Positions 17,298 through 26,079 are shown, counted from the first letter of the stretch. The stretch is 64,000 nt of DNA from Marivirga harenae (GCF_030534335.1 NZ_CP130565.1:255501-319500); one strand, 5' to 3'. The notes: a model not told the origin generated them from the letters alone. Made by a program: numbers and translations.

Positions 17298-17957
17298 TTA
17301 CCTTTCCCCAAAAATTTTACTACCTATTCTCACCATCGTACTACCTTCTTCAATGGCAATTTCATAGTCCCCACTCATTCCCATCGATAATTCCTTTAGG
17401 TTCAGTTTTTCATCATTGTAGTCTTTCGCAGTTTTGTCAAACAACTTTTTCAGACTTTTGAATTCTCGCCTAATTTTATCTTTATCGTCTGTAAAAGTTG
17501 CCATACCCATTAAACCCTGCACATCTACATGATTCATTTCATTAAAGGCTTCCGATGATAATAATTCATGCAGCTCCTCTTCATCTAAGCCATACTTATT
17601 TTCTTCCTCCGCAATATGAATTTGCAGCAGTACAGGAATAACCCTATCAATTTTTCTACCTTGTTTATTAATTTCTTTTAGCAAACGAACACTGTCCACT
17701 GAATGGATCAAATGCACGAATGGAGCAATATATTTCACTTTATTTCTCTGCAAATGCCCAATCATGTGCCATTCAATATCTTTCGGTAAGGCTTCAGCTT
17801 TATCGGTCAATTCCTGAACTTTATTTTCACCTAAAGCTCTTTGTCCAGCTTCATAAGCTTGAATCAAATCTTCATTGGGCTTTGTCTTACTTACTGCAAC
17901 CAGTTGGCAATTCCCCAAGGATTCTTTAACTGTTTTTAATTTATCTGCTATACTCAT
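17298..17957 (-). CDS. YggS/PLPBP family pyridoxal phosphate homeostasis protein
   Basis: 219 residues. The PLP-lysine lies in LVAVSKTKP near residue 24. Family signatures are GENKVQELTDKA, WHMIGHLQRNKVKYI, LLQIHIAEEENKYGL and the C-terminal SMGMSGDYEIAIEEGSTMVRIGS. The protein is a single-domain fold III PLP carrier that buffers PLP and affects amino-acid metabolism; no enzymatic activity is established. It is divergent from the GH3 gene and upstream of lysS on the same strand, with a 248-base gap. Confidence 0.93.
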   Translation of the reverse strand: MSIADKLKTVKESLGNCQLVAVSKTKPNEDLIQAYEAGQRALGENKVQELTDKAEALPKDIEWHMIGHLQRNKVKYIAPFVHLIHSVDSVRLLKEINKQGRKIDRVIPVLLQIHIAEEENKYGLDEEELHELLSSEAFNEMNHVDVQGLMGMATFTDDKDKIRREFKSLKKLFDKTAKDYNDEKLNLKELSMGMSGDYEIAIEEGSTMVRIGSKIFGER

Positions 17958-18040
17958 GAAAACTCTTTTTTTAGGATCTGATTAAAGTAAATAAAAAAAT
18001 CACTTTAACATAAATTTATTTTTATGTATTTTGAATGTTA

Positions 18041-18048
18041 TATATTTG
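18041..18048 (+). promoter_or_regulatory. Putative -7 promoter box of the GH3-LysE operon
   Basis: TATATTTG matches TAnnTTTG and lies 98 bases before the GH3 start, in the divergent gap with the YggS gene. The region upstream is T-rich but lacks an exact TTTG at the expected spacing. Confidence 0.42.
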
Positions 18049-18145
18049 CCTTCTGAACTATTTTTTAATAATTAAAATCAAAGGTAAAAGTTTAAGATTT
18101 TTCATTCACTTAAATTTTAATTTTTGAATATCAACCATATCATAA

Positions 18146-19702
18146 ATGACACTCTTAGGTAATCTTATAAAACAAGGCATACGTATTCGAGAGAGTTTGG
18201 ATCAGGATTTCACTCCTGCATTTGAATTACAAAAAACTGAATTTCGCAAATTAATCATTGCCGCTCGAAATACGCAGTTTGGTAAGGCTCATAATTTTTC
18301 TGGGATTCTGCAATCTTTAAAAAAACATGACAATAAAAGTTTTTATGAAGACTACAAGAACCAAGTACCAGTTCACGACTACGATAAAATGTTCAAAAAC
18401 TGGTGGCACAAATGCCTTGAGGGCGAAAAGGATGTAACTTGGCATGGGGCCATTAAATATTTTGCTTTAAGCTCAGGAACTTCAGGATCCTCCTCAAAAC
18501 ACATTCCAGTATCTTTAGAGATGGTGAAAGCCATCCAAAAAACCAGTGTCCGTCAGATCTTGTCTCTATCACGATATGAAGGCTTGCCTTCTTCAGTATT
18601 TGAGGGAGGTACACTAATGGTTGGAGGAAGTACTGATCTGCAAGATAACGGAAATTATGCTGAAGGAGATTTGAGTGGAATTACTACTTCTAGGATTCCT
18701 TTTTGGTTTCAGCGCTTTTATAAGCCGGGAAAAGCTATTTCTCGAAAGAAAGATTGGGAAGACAAACTGGAGCAAATGACATTAAAGGCAAAGGATTGGA
18801 ATATCACCATTATAGCTGGTGTTCCTGCATGGATAACGATATTAATAGAAAAAATCATTAAGCACTATAATCTTAATAATATCCATGAAATTTGGCCCAA
18901 TTTTGAAATTTATGTTCATGGTGGAGTCGCTTTCGAGCCTTATAAAAAAGGATTTGAAAGACTTTTGGGAAGAGATATTAATTACATAGAAACCTACCTG
19001 GCTTCTGAAGGATTTATTGCTTTTCAAGGGTCTCAAGGAGCTGATAGTATGAAATTGGTTTTAAACAACGGGATATTCTATGAATTTATCCCATTTCCAG
19101 GTGATAACTTTGACGAAGACGGCAATATGTTAGGGAATCCAAAAACCCTAATGATAGATGAGGTAGAGGAAGACGTTGAGTATGCACTTCTGATTACAAC
19201 TTGCTCCGGTGCCTGGAGATATCTCATAGGTGATACGATAAAGTTTGTTTCTAAGGCGGATTCAGAAATCATAATAACGGGTAGAACCAAGCATTTTTTA
19301 AGCCTTTGCGGTGAGCATTTATCAGTTGATAATATGAACCATGCATTATTAGATGTCTCTAATGACTTAGGATTTGATTTAAAAGAATTTACTGTCTTAG
19401 GCGTTAAGCATGGATCTTTATTCGGACATGATTGGTATGTTGGAACAGATAATACAGAAGTTGATGAAGCTATTTTGAAAGACAAATTAGATGCTAGATT
19501 GAAAGACTTAAATGATGATTACAAAGTAGAAAGAATTGCTGCCTTGAAAGATATAAGTGTTAAAGTGCTACCCAATGATGTATTTATTGAATTTATGGAA
19601 AGAAACGGAAAAGTGGGCGGCCAGAATAAATTTCCCCGAGTATTAAAAGGCGATAAGCAAAAAGATTGGTTATCGTATTTAGCCGAAAAAAGCATTCAAT
19701 AA
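18146..19702 (+). CDS. GH3 family acyl-amido synthetase
   Basis: 518 residues, the size of plant GH3 and bacterial homologues. The adenylate-forming signature is FALSSGTSGSSSKHIPVS (about residues 109-126). The second region has YLASEGFIAFQ. It is followed by TCSGAWRYLIGDTIKFVSK and ITGRTKHFLSLCGEHLSVDNM, which are the family's ATP-binding loops. GH3 enzymes activate a carboxylic acid with ATP and join it to an amino acid. In bacteria the natural acids are unknown. It is followed after three bases by a LysE-type exporter, which suggests that the product or an amino acid is exported. Confidence 0.88.
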   Translation: MTLLGNLIKQGIRIRESLDQDFTPAFELQKTEFRKLIIAARNTQFGKAHNFSGILQSLKKHDNKSFYEDYKNQVPVHDYDKMFKNWWHKCLEGEKDVTWHGAIKYFALSSGTSGSSSKHIPVSLEMVKAIQKTSVRQILSLSRYEGLPSSVFEGGTLMVGGSTDLQDNGNYAEGDLSGITTSRIPFWFQRFYKPGKAISRKKDWEDKLEQMTLKAKDWNITIIAGVPAWITILIEKIIKHYNLNNIHEIWPNFEIYVHGGVAFEPYKKGFERLLGRDINYIETYLASEGFIAFQGSQGADSMKLVLNNGIFYEFIPFPGDNFDEDGNMLGNPKTLMIDEVEEDVEYALLITTCSGAWRYLIGDTIKFVSKADSEIIITGRTKHFLSLCGEHLSVDNMNHALLDVSNDLGFDLKEFTVLGVKHGSLFGHDWYVGTDNTEVDEAILKDKLDARLKDLNDDYKVERIAALKDISVKVLPNDVFIEFMERNGKVGGQNKFPRVLKGDKQKDWLSYLAEKSIQ

Positions 19703-19705
19703 AAT

Positions 19706-20332
19706 ATGATTTCAGTTATCACCAATGGTGTATTGTTCGGATTGTTACTGGCCGTAATGTTAGGGCCAGTTTTTTTTGCATTGATCCAAAATAGCATTAT
19801 CAAAGGATTCAAGGCGGGAATTTACATGGCTTTAGGTATAGCTATTGCTGATACCGCTTACATTTTCCTAATGTATTTTAGTGTGAAGCTTTTTGAAAAT
19901 AATGATGTTGTTTCTTTTTGGATGGGTGCTGCAGGCGGATTTATTATCTTGATTACAGGAATAATGAGTCTTAGGAAAAAGAGTGTAAAACTAGAGGAAC
20001 AACAAGTCAATACACAAAGATCTAATTTCTTCAAGCAATTTGCAAAAGGCTTTATCTTAAATGGCATTAACCCCTTCGTACTACTTTATTGGCTTGGCGT
20101 AATGACACTAGTCACCAAAAGTTATCAATATGATCAAGCTGAAATTATTGTATTTTTTACTGGAATTATTGCCACTTTATTAATTACTGATTTTTCCAAA
20201 GTGGCGCTTTCTCACCGCTTAAGGGCATGGGTGACGCCCAGGAAATTAAATATTATGAATAAAATAGTAGGAGTAGCACTCATTTTATTCTCATTTAGAC
20301 TGTTTTATCACGCCTTTGAGCATTATAACTAA
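19706..20332 (+). CDS. LysE/RhtB family amino-acid exporter
   Basis: 208 residues with six hydrophobic helices. The family opening NGVLFGLLLAVMLGPVFFAL is clear, and the central GFILNGINPFVLLYWLG motif is the NP segment conserved in LysE proteins. These proteins export amino acids or related small metabolites across the inner membrane. The start is three bases after the GH3 stop, so the two genes are translated from one message. This makes export of a GH3 product or its amino acid partner plausible. That link is inference. Confidence 0.9.
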   Translation: MISVITNGVLFGLLLAVMLGPVFFALIQNSIIKGFKAGIYMALGIAIADTAYIFLMYFSVKLFENNDVVSFWMGAAGGFIILITGIMSLRKKSVKLEEQQVNTQRSNFFKQFAKGFILNGINPFVLLYWLGVMTLVTKSYQYDQAEIIVFFTGIIATLLITDFSKVALSHRLRAWVTPRKLNIMNKIVGVALILFSFRLFYHAFEHYN

Positions 20333-20417
20333 TCTATCATAATGCAACATCCAGTTCCGATGCTTAAATAGATCATCTAGTCAGCAATTTTTCTTCTCTG
20401 TAATTAAGAGGTATTGG

Positions 20418-20453
20418 CTGTCAGGTTTTAAAATCAATGGTAAAACCTGACAG
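20418..20453. terminator. Bidirectional hairpin with CTGTCAGGTTTTA arms
   Basis: CTGTCAGGTTTTA (20418-20430) pairs perfectly with TAAAACCTGACAG (20441-20453) across ten bases, between convergent genes. The same TGTCAGGTTTT core recurs in the hairpin at 33486, so it may be a dispersed intergenic element as well as a terminator. Confidence 0.65.
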
Positions 20454-20470
20454 GCTTTTGAAGTCATACC

Positions 20471-20845
20471 CTATTGAATCACAATAGCCACTTTATTTAA
20501 CTTACCGCCTTCCAGGGTGTCTGTTTGAACTCCTAAATTATTATTATTCATTTTGCCTTTTTCAGCATGGATATGATAAACTTTTGGCTCTAAATCTTTG
20601 AAAGTGACCCTTCCCTTCTTGTCGGTAACTTGAGACTCTGCTACAGGATTTTCACTCTTTCTGTAATCGTCATTATTTCCATAAAGTGTCACTGTTGCAC
20701 CTTCTTGAATATTCCCTAAATCATCTTGAATTACAATCCTTAAATTAGTTTTAAGAAATTGACTGTTGTCATTCTTTGGGGTGAATTGAAAAAACAAAAA
20801 AGCCGATACGACTAAAAGAGACAATGTGAATGTTAATTTTTTCAT
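20471..20845 (-). CDS. Exported protein with a carboxypeptidase-regulatory-like (Ig-like) domain
   Basis: 124 residues. A signal peptide (MKKLTFTLSLLVVSAFLFFQF) is followed by one beta-sandwich domain: LRIVIQDDLGNIQEGATVTLYGN, then the KKGRVTFKDLEPKVYHIHAEKG loop. This V.D..G....GA.V.LY and G.V.F..L....Y.. pattern is that of CarboxypepD_reg or SdrD B-like folds. It is a small secreted binding or structural domain without catalytic residues. It is a single-gene unit between the LysE gene and the desaturase. Confidence 0.7.
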   Translation of the reverse strand: MKKLTFTLSLLVVSAFLFFQFTPKNDNSQFLKTNLRIVIQDDLGNIQEGATVTLYGNNDDYRKSENPVAESQVTDKKGRVTFKDLEPKVYHIHAEKGKMNNNNLGVQTDTLEGGKLNKVAIVIQ

Positions 20846-20906
20846 AGTTTAAGATTTTTGACTAGATACGACTACTAAACGGAATAGTTTTTATTCCTAA
20901 AACAAA

Positions 20907-20938
20907 AAAAGCAACAAACCTTCCGGTCTGTTGCTTTT
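20907..20938 (-). terminator. Rho-independent terminator of the fatty acid desaturase gene
   Basis: AAAAGCAACAAACC (20907-20920) pairs with GGTCTGTTGCTTTT (20925-20938) with one mismatch and a four-base loop. On the minus strand it ends in a run of seven Ts, 20 bases after the desaturase stop. Confidence 0.8.
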
Positions 20939-20958
20939 AATTTAATGCTTTTTAATAA

Positions 20959-22035
20959 TTAAGCAGTTTGCCCAATTAATTTTAAGTGCCTTGTATGCGA
21001 CCCCATAGCGGCCATCATGGATGGAAATTCATTATAAGCAATATTGAATTGCTCACAAGTTTCTTTCACTAACTTATTGATTGCCGGGTAGTGCACATGG
21101 CTAATTCTTGGGAATAAGTGGTGTTCAACTTGGAAATTCAAACCGCCTGTATACCAATTTAAAACTTTACTTTTTGTTCCGAAATTAGCAGTAGTTCTGA
21201 TTTGATGAATAGCCCATTCTGTAGGAATGATTTTTTCTCCTTCAACAGGTGCATCATGGAAATCAGTAGATTCAACTACGTGAGCTAATTGAAATACCAC
21301 CCCAATAGTCCAGCCAGTTACAACTGATACGATTAGATATCCAAGTACAGTTGCTAAAACTCCTTTCATTAAGATTGGCAGTACAAAGAATGTTGTGATA
21401 TACGCTAATTTTGTAGCCCAAAAGATGATATGCTCTTTTGCACTCATTTTTGCTAATTCTGTATTGGCAACTTTTCTTGTGAAATACTTCTTAAAGTCTT
21501 GAAAGAAAACCCAAAATGCGTACGAAGTAGCATAAAGAGGATATGCATAAACATGTTGAAATTTATGATACCATCTTTTCTTTTGATGGGTTGATACTCT
21601 AATAAAAGGACCAATATTAATATCATCATCCATTCCTTCGATATTAGTGAAAGAGTGGTGATTCTTATTGTGTTTATTTTTCCAAATGAAAACTACGCCC
21701 CCCATTAAGTTTAAGGTAAGTCCCATCATATAATTTACATGCTTATTATTAGAGAAACTACCATGAGCTCCATCGTGCATAACATTGAAACCAATTGCGG
21801 CTAAATTCAAACCAAATATTGCACACAATGTAATAGAAAGCCATACTGGCATGCTTACAAATACAATTAAGCTGTAAAGGGTAGCAAAAGAAACCAATAA
21901 AATAGTGGCTTTAGTATAAAGTTTGCTGTTACCCCAGGTTTTCAAATCGTTTTGTTTGAAATAGGCGTCAACCTTCTTTTTCAGTGTTGGGAAAAAGTTG
22001 TTGTCAGTGATTTTTGTTGCTGATACTTCTTGCAT
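20959..22035 (-). CDS. Membrane fatty acid desaturase (front-end/acyl-lipid type)
   Basis: 358 residues. The three di-iron histidine boxes are HDGAHGS, HNKNHHSF and QVEHHLFP. A glutamine in the third box is typical of front-end (delta-5/delta-6 type) desaturases, though here no cytochrome b5 domain is fused. Hydrophobic segments lie at about 46-84, 99-115 and 204-245. It should introduce a double bond in membrane acyl chains using ferredoxin or another electron donor. The gene has its own terminator, and an upstream TAGATTTG box overlapped by an ACGAAACATT motif, so it is probably regulated singly. Regiospecificity cannot be told. Confidence 0.9.
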   Translation of the reverse strand: MQEVSATKITDNNFFPTLKKKVDAYFKQNDLKTWGNSKLYTKATILLVSFATLYSLIVFVSMPVWLSITLCAIFGLNLAAIGFNVMHDGAHGSFSNNKHVNYMMGLTLNLMGGVVFIWKNKHNKNHHSFTNIEGMDDDINIGPFIRVSTHQKKRWYHKFQHVYAYPLYATSYAFWVFFQDFKKYFTRKVANTELAKMSAKEHIIFWATKLAYITTFFVLPILMKGVLATVLGYLIVSVVTGWTIGVVFQLAHVVESTDFHDAPVEGEKIIPTEWAIHQIRTTANFGTKSKVLNWYTGGLNFQVEHHLFPRISHVHYPAINKLVKETCEQFNIAYNEFPSMMAAMGSHTRHLKLIGQTA

Positions 22036-22066
22036 AGTTAATTCAATAATTGACTTGCTAAACGAG

Positions 22067-22074
22067 CAAATCTA
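22067..22074 (-). promoter_or_regulatory. Putative -7 promoter box of the desaturase
   Basis: The minus strand reads TAGATTTG (TAnnTTTG) 32 bases before the desaturase ATG. It is directly abutted upstream by AACGAAACATT, a near match to the half of the palindrome at 22205-22219. This looks like an operator next to the promoter. Confidence 0.45.
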
Positions 22075-22204
22075 ATGTTTCGTTCATAAAATTAGAAGTA
22101 ATTCATAAGTACTCATAGAAATTAACAAATAAATCGACAAATGTGGAAAAATAATCCTTTTTGTGAAGTATTTTATTCGGAAACTTCTACAATTATTAAA
22201 CAAA

Positions 22205-22219
22205 TACGAAACATTCGTA
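22205..22219. promoter_or_regulatory. Candidate operator palindrome TACGAA-ACA-TTCGTA
   Basis: A perfect 6+3+6 dyad in the 431-base gap between the desaturase and the transport operon. The core ACGAAACATT recurs on the minus strand at 22074-22083, overlapping the desaturase promoter. The rest of the gap (22084-22439) is AT-rich with nothing else recognised, and no riboswitch. Confidence 0.4.
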
Positions 22220-22439
22220 AACAATTTTAAATAACTTCCCAATAGAATGGAAATTCAATAACCTCGTATTTCTATTTAGATTTTCATTTGAAATAAAGTC
22301 AAACAATTGAACAGATAATCAACATTGGATTGAGCATTCAAAAACTAAAACAATTGTAATTATTTCAAGTTATTTGATAAAATTGACAATTTGTAAATCC
22401 GCTATTGTCTTAAAAGTCGTTAGTTTGACAATACATTTA

Positions 22440-22447
22440 TAACTTTG
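22440..22447 (+). promoter_or_regulatory. Putative -7 promoter box of the uptake/salvage gene run
   Basis: TAACTTTG (TAnnTTTG) ends 19 bases before the TTG start at 22467. A TTTG occurs 12 bases upstream, which is closer than the usual -33 spacing. Confidence 0.4.
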
Positions 22448-22466
22448 GATTTATCATTGCTACAAT

Positions 22467-23156
22467 TTGAAAAAGCAGAACAACATAGCGCTCATTTTCT
22501 TCAGCCGAAATAAAGCCGAGGAGGCAAAGCAAAAATCATGGTTTAAGGAGCAATCCAAAAATCAAATGCTTGCTGAAATGCTGATTACGAGGGCTAGTAC
22601 TGCTATTCAATCATCTGGAATTCCTGTTTATCATTTCAACGAAGCAAAGCAAATAGGGAATTCCTTTGGAGAAAGAATTGCAAATGCCTATCAGGCAATG
22701 TTTGATTTGGGCTATGAACAAGTAATTTCCGTTGGTAATGATTGTCCTGACCTACAAAACATTAATTGGATTGAATTATCTCAATCTCTCCAAAGTGGCA
22801 AATCAGTTTTAGGCCCAGATACAAGAGGGGGCGCTTATTTGATAGCTATTCAGAAAAAATCTTTCGATAAGTCACAATTTGAAAAACTAAATTGGCAAAA
22901 AAATACACTTTATGAGGAGCTTTCGCAACTCTGTGAAGAAACGACCGAACTAGTAGAATTAAACCAATATAGAGATATCAATTCTTTTCACGATATCCGA
23001 TTCTTATCCAGGCAGAAATCATTTACAAAGTCGTTCTTGAAATTAATTGCTCAACTGCTTCAAGGATTTAAAGGAATAGCAATTGAATTTCAAATAAAAT
23101 CGCACAACTTTTATATTTTCAAAGACTCCCCTTTACGAGCACCCCCAATAACATAA
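22467..23156 (+). CDS. DUF2064/TIGR04282-like glycosyl- or nucleotidyltransferase
   Basis: 229 residues from a TTG start, the only start that keeps the N-terminal strand IALIFFSRNKAEEAKQK. The fold is the GT-A type of DUF2064. GNDCPDL is the metal-binding loop and LGPDTRGGAYLIAI is the second loop, where relatives usually have a DGG instead of RGG. The first substitution-sensitive Asp is kept. A C-terminal extension of about 45 residues ends in SPLRAPPIT. The family is best known from arsenosugar and other sugar-transfer loci, but no arsM or arsS is nearby here. It opens a run of nine genes on the plus strand, 98 bases ahead of the binding protein. Confidence 0.72.
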   Translation: MKKQNNIALIFFSRNKAEEAKQKSWFKEQSKNQMLAEMLITRASTAIQSSGIPVYHFNEAKQIGNSFGERIANAYQAMFDLGYEQVISVGNDCPDLQNINWIELSQSLQSGKSVLGPDTRGGAYLIAIQKKSFDKSQFEKLNWQKNTLYEELSQLCEETTELVELNQYRDINSFHDIRFLSRQKSFTKSFLKLIAQLLQGFKGIAIEFQIKSHNFYIFKDSPLRAPPIT

Positions 23157-23254
23157 ATTTACCGCTTCTTTTTATAGCATCTCTTGGAGAATGAAAGATC
23201 CACAACTCACGAGTTTGCTTGTTCCTATTAATTATTAAAACACGATACAAAATT

Positions 23255-24472
23255 ATGATGCAAAGATTTTTATTCTTTTTGCTGTTTGCTATTACCCTAT
23301 TTTTGATGAGTTGTGAAAACCCTAAAGAATCCAGAAACTGGAAGCAAGCTTCGTGGCAAGAAATAGAACAACAGGCCAATGATACCACTGTCAATTTTAT
23401 GATGTGGCAAGGAAGCCCGATCGTCAATGATTATATCAACAATTATGTAAAACCTACTTTAAAAGAAAAGCACAACATCACACTGAATATTAGCAGCGGT
23501 CAAGGGCCGGAAATCGTGCAATTGATGATGGGTGAAAAGCAAGCGGGTTCTGAAAAGGGACAAGTAGATATGGTTTGGATTAATGGAGAAACATTCTTTC
23601 AACTTAGAAAAATAGAAGGACTTTGGGGTCCATTCACAGAGAAACTTCCTAATTCACAATATATTGACTTTAATAATCCATTTATCGGGATAGATTTTCA
23701 GCAAGAAATAAACGGGATGGAATGCCCATGGGGGATCAATCAATTTGCTTTTGTTTATGATTCTATTAAAACCCCTGCCCCACCTAAGACACTTGCTGAA
23801 CTAGAAACATTTGTAAAAGTAAATCCTGGCACTTTCACTATATCCAATGATTTCTCAGGCATGACCTTGTTAAAATGCTATATGGCCGAATTGAGCGGCA
23901 GTCCTGATGGATTGGATGGTGAATTTGATCAACAGAAATATGATACGCTTTCCACTCAACTTTGGGAATACATCAATCGAAATCGAAAATACTTCTGGAA
24001 AGAAGGACAGACATTTCCCAAAGAACACAGCAAAATGGATCAGATGTTTTCATCTGGAGAAATACTGCTCACTTATGGATTCAGTGAAGGTGGAATTGAA
24101 GAAAAAGTTTTACAAGGATTATTTCCAGAAAGTACAAAAGGTTATGCCTGGAAAAACGGAACTATCCTAAACTCTAATTATTTAGGGATCACCTATAACG
24201 CGACCAATAAAGCGGGGGCTATGCAAGTCATTAATTTCCTGATTTCACCCGAAGCTCAATTGAAGAGAGCGGAACCTTCAGGTATGAATGCCAATCCAGT
24301 ATTGGATATTTCAAAGCTTCCTACCGAGTACAAAGACAAATTTGAAAAAATTACTGCAAGGCAATACGGCCCTTCTTTGGACGAATTATCTGAGAATGCT
24401 ATAAAAGAGCCAGCTCCAGAGTATATGCTTAATATTTACGAAGATTTTAGAACCTACGTGATTGAAAAATAA
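23255..24472 (+). CDS. YnjB-like ABC transporter solute-binding lipoprotein
   Basis: 405 residues from the ATG at 23255. An upstream in-frame codon at 23219 would add 12 residues before the signal peptide and is less likely. The lipobox is FLMSCEN. The mature domain shows MMWQGSPIVNDYINNYVKP, VDMVWINGETFFQLRK, LWGPFTEKLPNSQYIDFNNP and MECPWGINQFAFVYD. These are the conserved blocks of E. coli YnjB, a family 1 binding protein related to ThiB and spermidine binders. The lipid anchor holds it at the inner membrane's outer face. Its stop overlaps the first permease gene. Confidence 0.87.
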   Translation: MMQRFLFFLLFAITLFLMSCENPKESRNWKQASWQEIEQQANDTTVNFMMWQGSPIVNDYINNYVKPTLKEKHNITLNISSGQGPEIVQLMMGEKQAGSEKGQVDMVWINGETFFQLRKIEGLWGPFTEKLPNSQYIDFNNPFIGIDFQQEINGMECPWGINQFAFVYDSIKTPAPPKTLAELETFVKVNPGTFTISNDFSGMTLLKCYMAELSGSPDGLDGEFDQQKYDTLSTQLWEYINRNRKYFWKEGQTFPKEHSKMDQMFSSGEILLTYGFSEGGIEEKVLQGLFPESTKGYAWKNGTILNSNYLGITYNATNKAGAMQVINFLISPEAQLKRAEPSGMNANPVLDISKLPTEYKDKFEKITARQYGPSLDELSENAIKEPAPEYMLNIYEDFRTYVIEK

Positions 24473-25316
24473 GGGAAAACATATCGGTTTTGTGCTATTC
24501 GTGGTATTTGCTGTACTACCATTTACGCTCGCATTTGGCTATGCTTTGCTCTATTCTTTCGGGATCATTGGGGTAGTTAATGAAGGCTTTACTTTATCGT
24601 TTTGGAAAGAGGTTTTTACATCAGGCACTCTAGGAACCTCCTTTTTATACAGTGGAATTATTGCTGCAGTAGGTGTATTTCTATCCGTTAGTTTGGCACT
24701 ATGGGTAGTTTTGAAATTCAAAGAAGGCTTCAATAATAAGTACTTATCTTTTATTATTTATATGCCCTTGGCAGTTCCCGGTATCGTTTCCGCATTTTTT
24801 ACTTATCAATTATTCGCTCAATCAGGATTTTTTGCAAGATTAAGCTATCAGCTCAATTGGATTGAAACAGCACAGCAATTTCCTGATTTAGTGAATGATA
24901 ATTGGGCCATTGGCATCATCATTACTTTCATTAGTCTGCTAACTCCTTTCTTCATTCTGCTTTATTTAAATATATATAAAGATGAAAGAATAGAAGAGCT
25001 AAGCCAATTATCCAGAGCACTGGGAGCAAACAAAAAACAAATAGCACTCAAAGTGAGCTTACCGATTATGCTCAAAAAGTCTTGGGTTTTAATTGTGCTG
25101 TACTTCATTTTCTTATTAGGCGCTTATGAAGTACCGCTAATTTTAGGTCAAGAATCTCCTCAAATGCTATCGGTGCTGATTTTACGAGAATTAAAACAAT
25201 TTGACCTTACTAAAACCTCAGAAGGTTATGTAATGGCGGTGGTCTACACAGTAGTCATTATGTCAGCGACTATATTCATTTTTTCACGAAAAAAACTGAG
25301 AAACAATGCGTATTAG
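24462..25316 (+). CDS. YnjC-like ABC permease, first half
   Basis: 284 residues from a TTG overlapping the end of the binding protein gene by 11 bases. Six hydrophobic helices are visible. The cytoplasmic coupling (EAA) loop is EELSQLSRALGANKKQIALKVSLP. E. coli YnjC is one protein with two such domains, whereas here the two halves are separate genes. It forms the inner-membrane channel with the next gene. The overlap with both neighbours points to tight translational coupling. Confidence 0.87.
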   Translation: MKNKGKHIGFVLFVVFAVLPFTLAFGYALLYSFGIIGVVNEGFTLSFWKEVFTSGTLGTSFLYSGIIAAVGVFLSVSLALWVVLKFKEGFNNKYLSFIIYMPLAVPGIVSAFFTYQLFAQSGFFARLSYQLNWIETAQQFPDLVNDNWAIGIIITFISLLTPFFILLYLNIYKDERIEELSQLSRALGANKKQIALKVSLPIMLKKSWVLIVLYFIFLLGAYEVPLILGQESPQMLSVLILRELKQFDLTKTSEGYVMAVVYTVVIMSATIFIFSRKKLRNNAY

Positions 25317-26079
25317 TTTAAAGCCTTTCTTCTTATCGATCATGGTATTGCTGATACTGTTTCCCTTTGTGTATCTACTTTGGCTGTCTCTTTCTGCAGA
25401 ATGGTCATTCCCAAATGTTATGCCTGAGTATTTCGGGTTAAAAAACTGGAAGGCCTTATTGATTTCAGAAACAGGCTTATTGTGGAGCTTTCTACAATCT
25501 ATCATCATTTCTGTTTCCGTAGGATTTACTGCCACTCTTAGTGGTTTTATTATCAGCCGGAATATTGCCTATCATCCTAGAAAGAACACCTTCACCTTAT
25601 TAAGCTATTTCCCTTACATTATCTCCCCTGTTGTTTTTGGGGCATGCTTAAGTTATTTCTTCCTCAAGCTTGGGATTTTCGGTCAAATGACGGGCGTGAT
25701 TGTAGCTCAATTCATGATTAGCTTTCCTTATGCACTGATTTTCTTTAATAGTTTTTGGGGGCAAAAAACAAAAAATATGGAAGATTTAGTCTCGACACTA
25801 GGTGGAAATAGACTGTATAGTTTCACGAAAGTTTTATTTCCATTGGCCAAAGGAATGCTCTTGGTCTGCTTCTTTCAAACATTCCTGATTTCTTGGTTTG
25901 AATATGGTTTAACATCTGTAATTGGAGTTGGCAAAGTGCAAACCCTCACCATCAAAGTATTTTTATTCATCCGCGAGGCCAACTACTTCTATGGTGCTTT
26001 AAGCTGCTGCTTATTGATTTTACCGCCATTAGTTCTGATGTATATCAACAAGAAATATGTATTTAATAAACTGACCTGA
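25306..26079 (+). CDS. YnjC-like ABC permease, second half
   Basis: 257 residues, overlapping the first permease by 11 bases. Six hydrophobic helices are visible, and the coupling loop is MEDLVSTLGGNRLYSFTKVLFPLAKG. It is the second half of the channel. Its TGA stop shares one base with the ATG of the ATPase gene (TGATG), typical of a coupled operon. Confidence 0.87.
   Translation: MRISLKPFFLSIMVLLILFPFVYLLWLSLSAEWSFPNVMPEYFGLKNWKALLISETGLLWSFLQSIIISVSVGFTATLSGFIISRNIAYHPRKNTFTLLSYFPYIISPVVFGACLSYFFLKLGIFGQMTGVIVAQFMISFPYALIFFNSFWGQKTKNMEDLVSTLGGNRLYSFTKVLFPLAKGMLLVCFFQTFLISWFEYGLTSVIGVGKVQTLTIKVFLFIREANYFYGALSCCLLILPPLVLMYINKKYVFNKLT

Noticed and set aside
22036-22466. Possible riboswitch (thiamine or purine) ahead of the uptake locus
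   Set aside because: I looked for the conserved CTGAGA/ACC elements of TPP and the paired-loop pattern of purine riboswitches and found neither; the gap is AT-rich with only the dyad described.
22467-23156. Arsenosugar biosynthesis locus
   Set aside because: The transferase family occurs in such loci, but no arsM, arsS or other arsenic gene is present in the window.
23119-23427. 102-codon minus-strand frame overlapping the start of the binding-protein gene
   Set aside because: Antisense to the lipobox and mature N-terminus of a clear YnjB-like protein.
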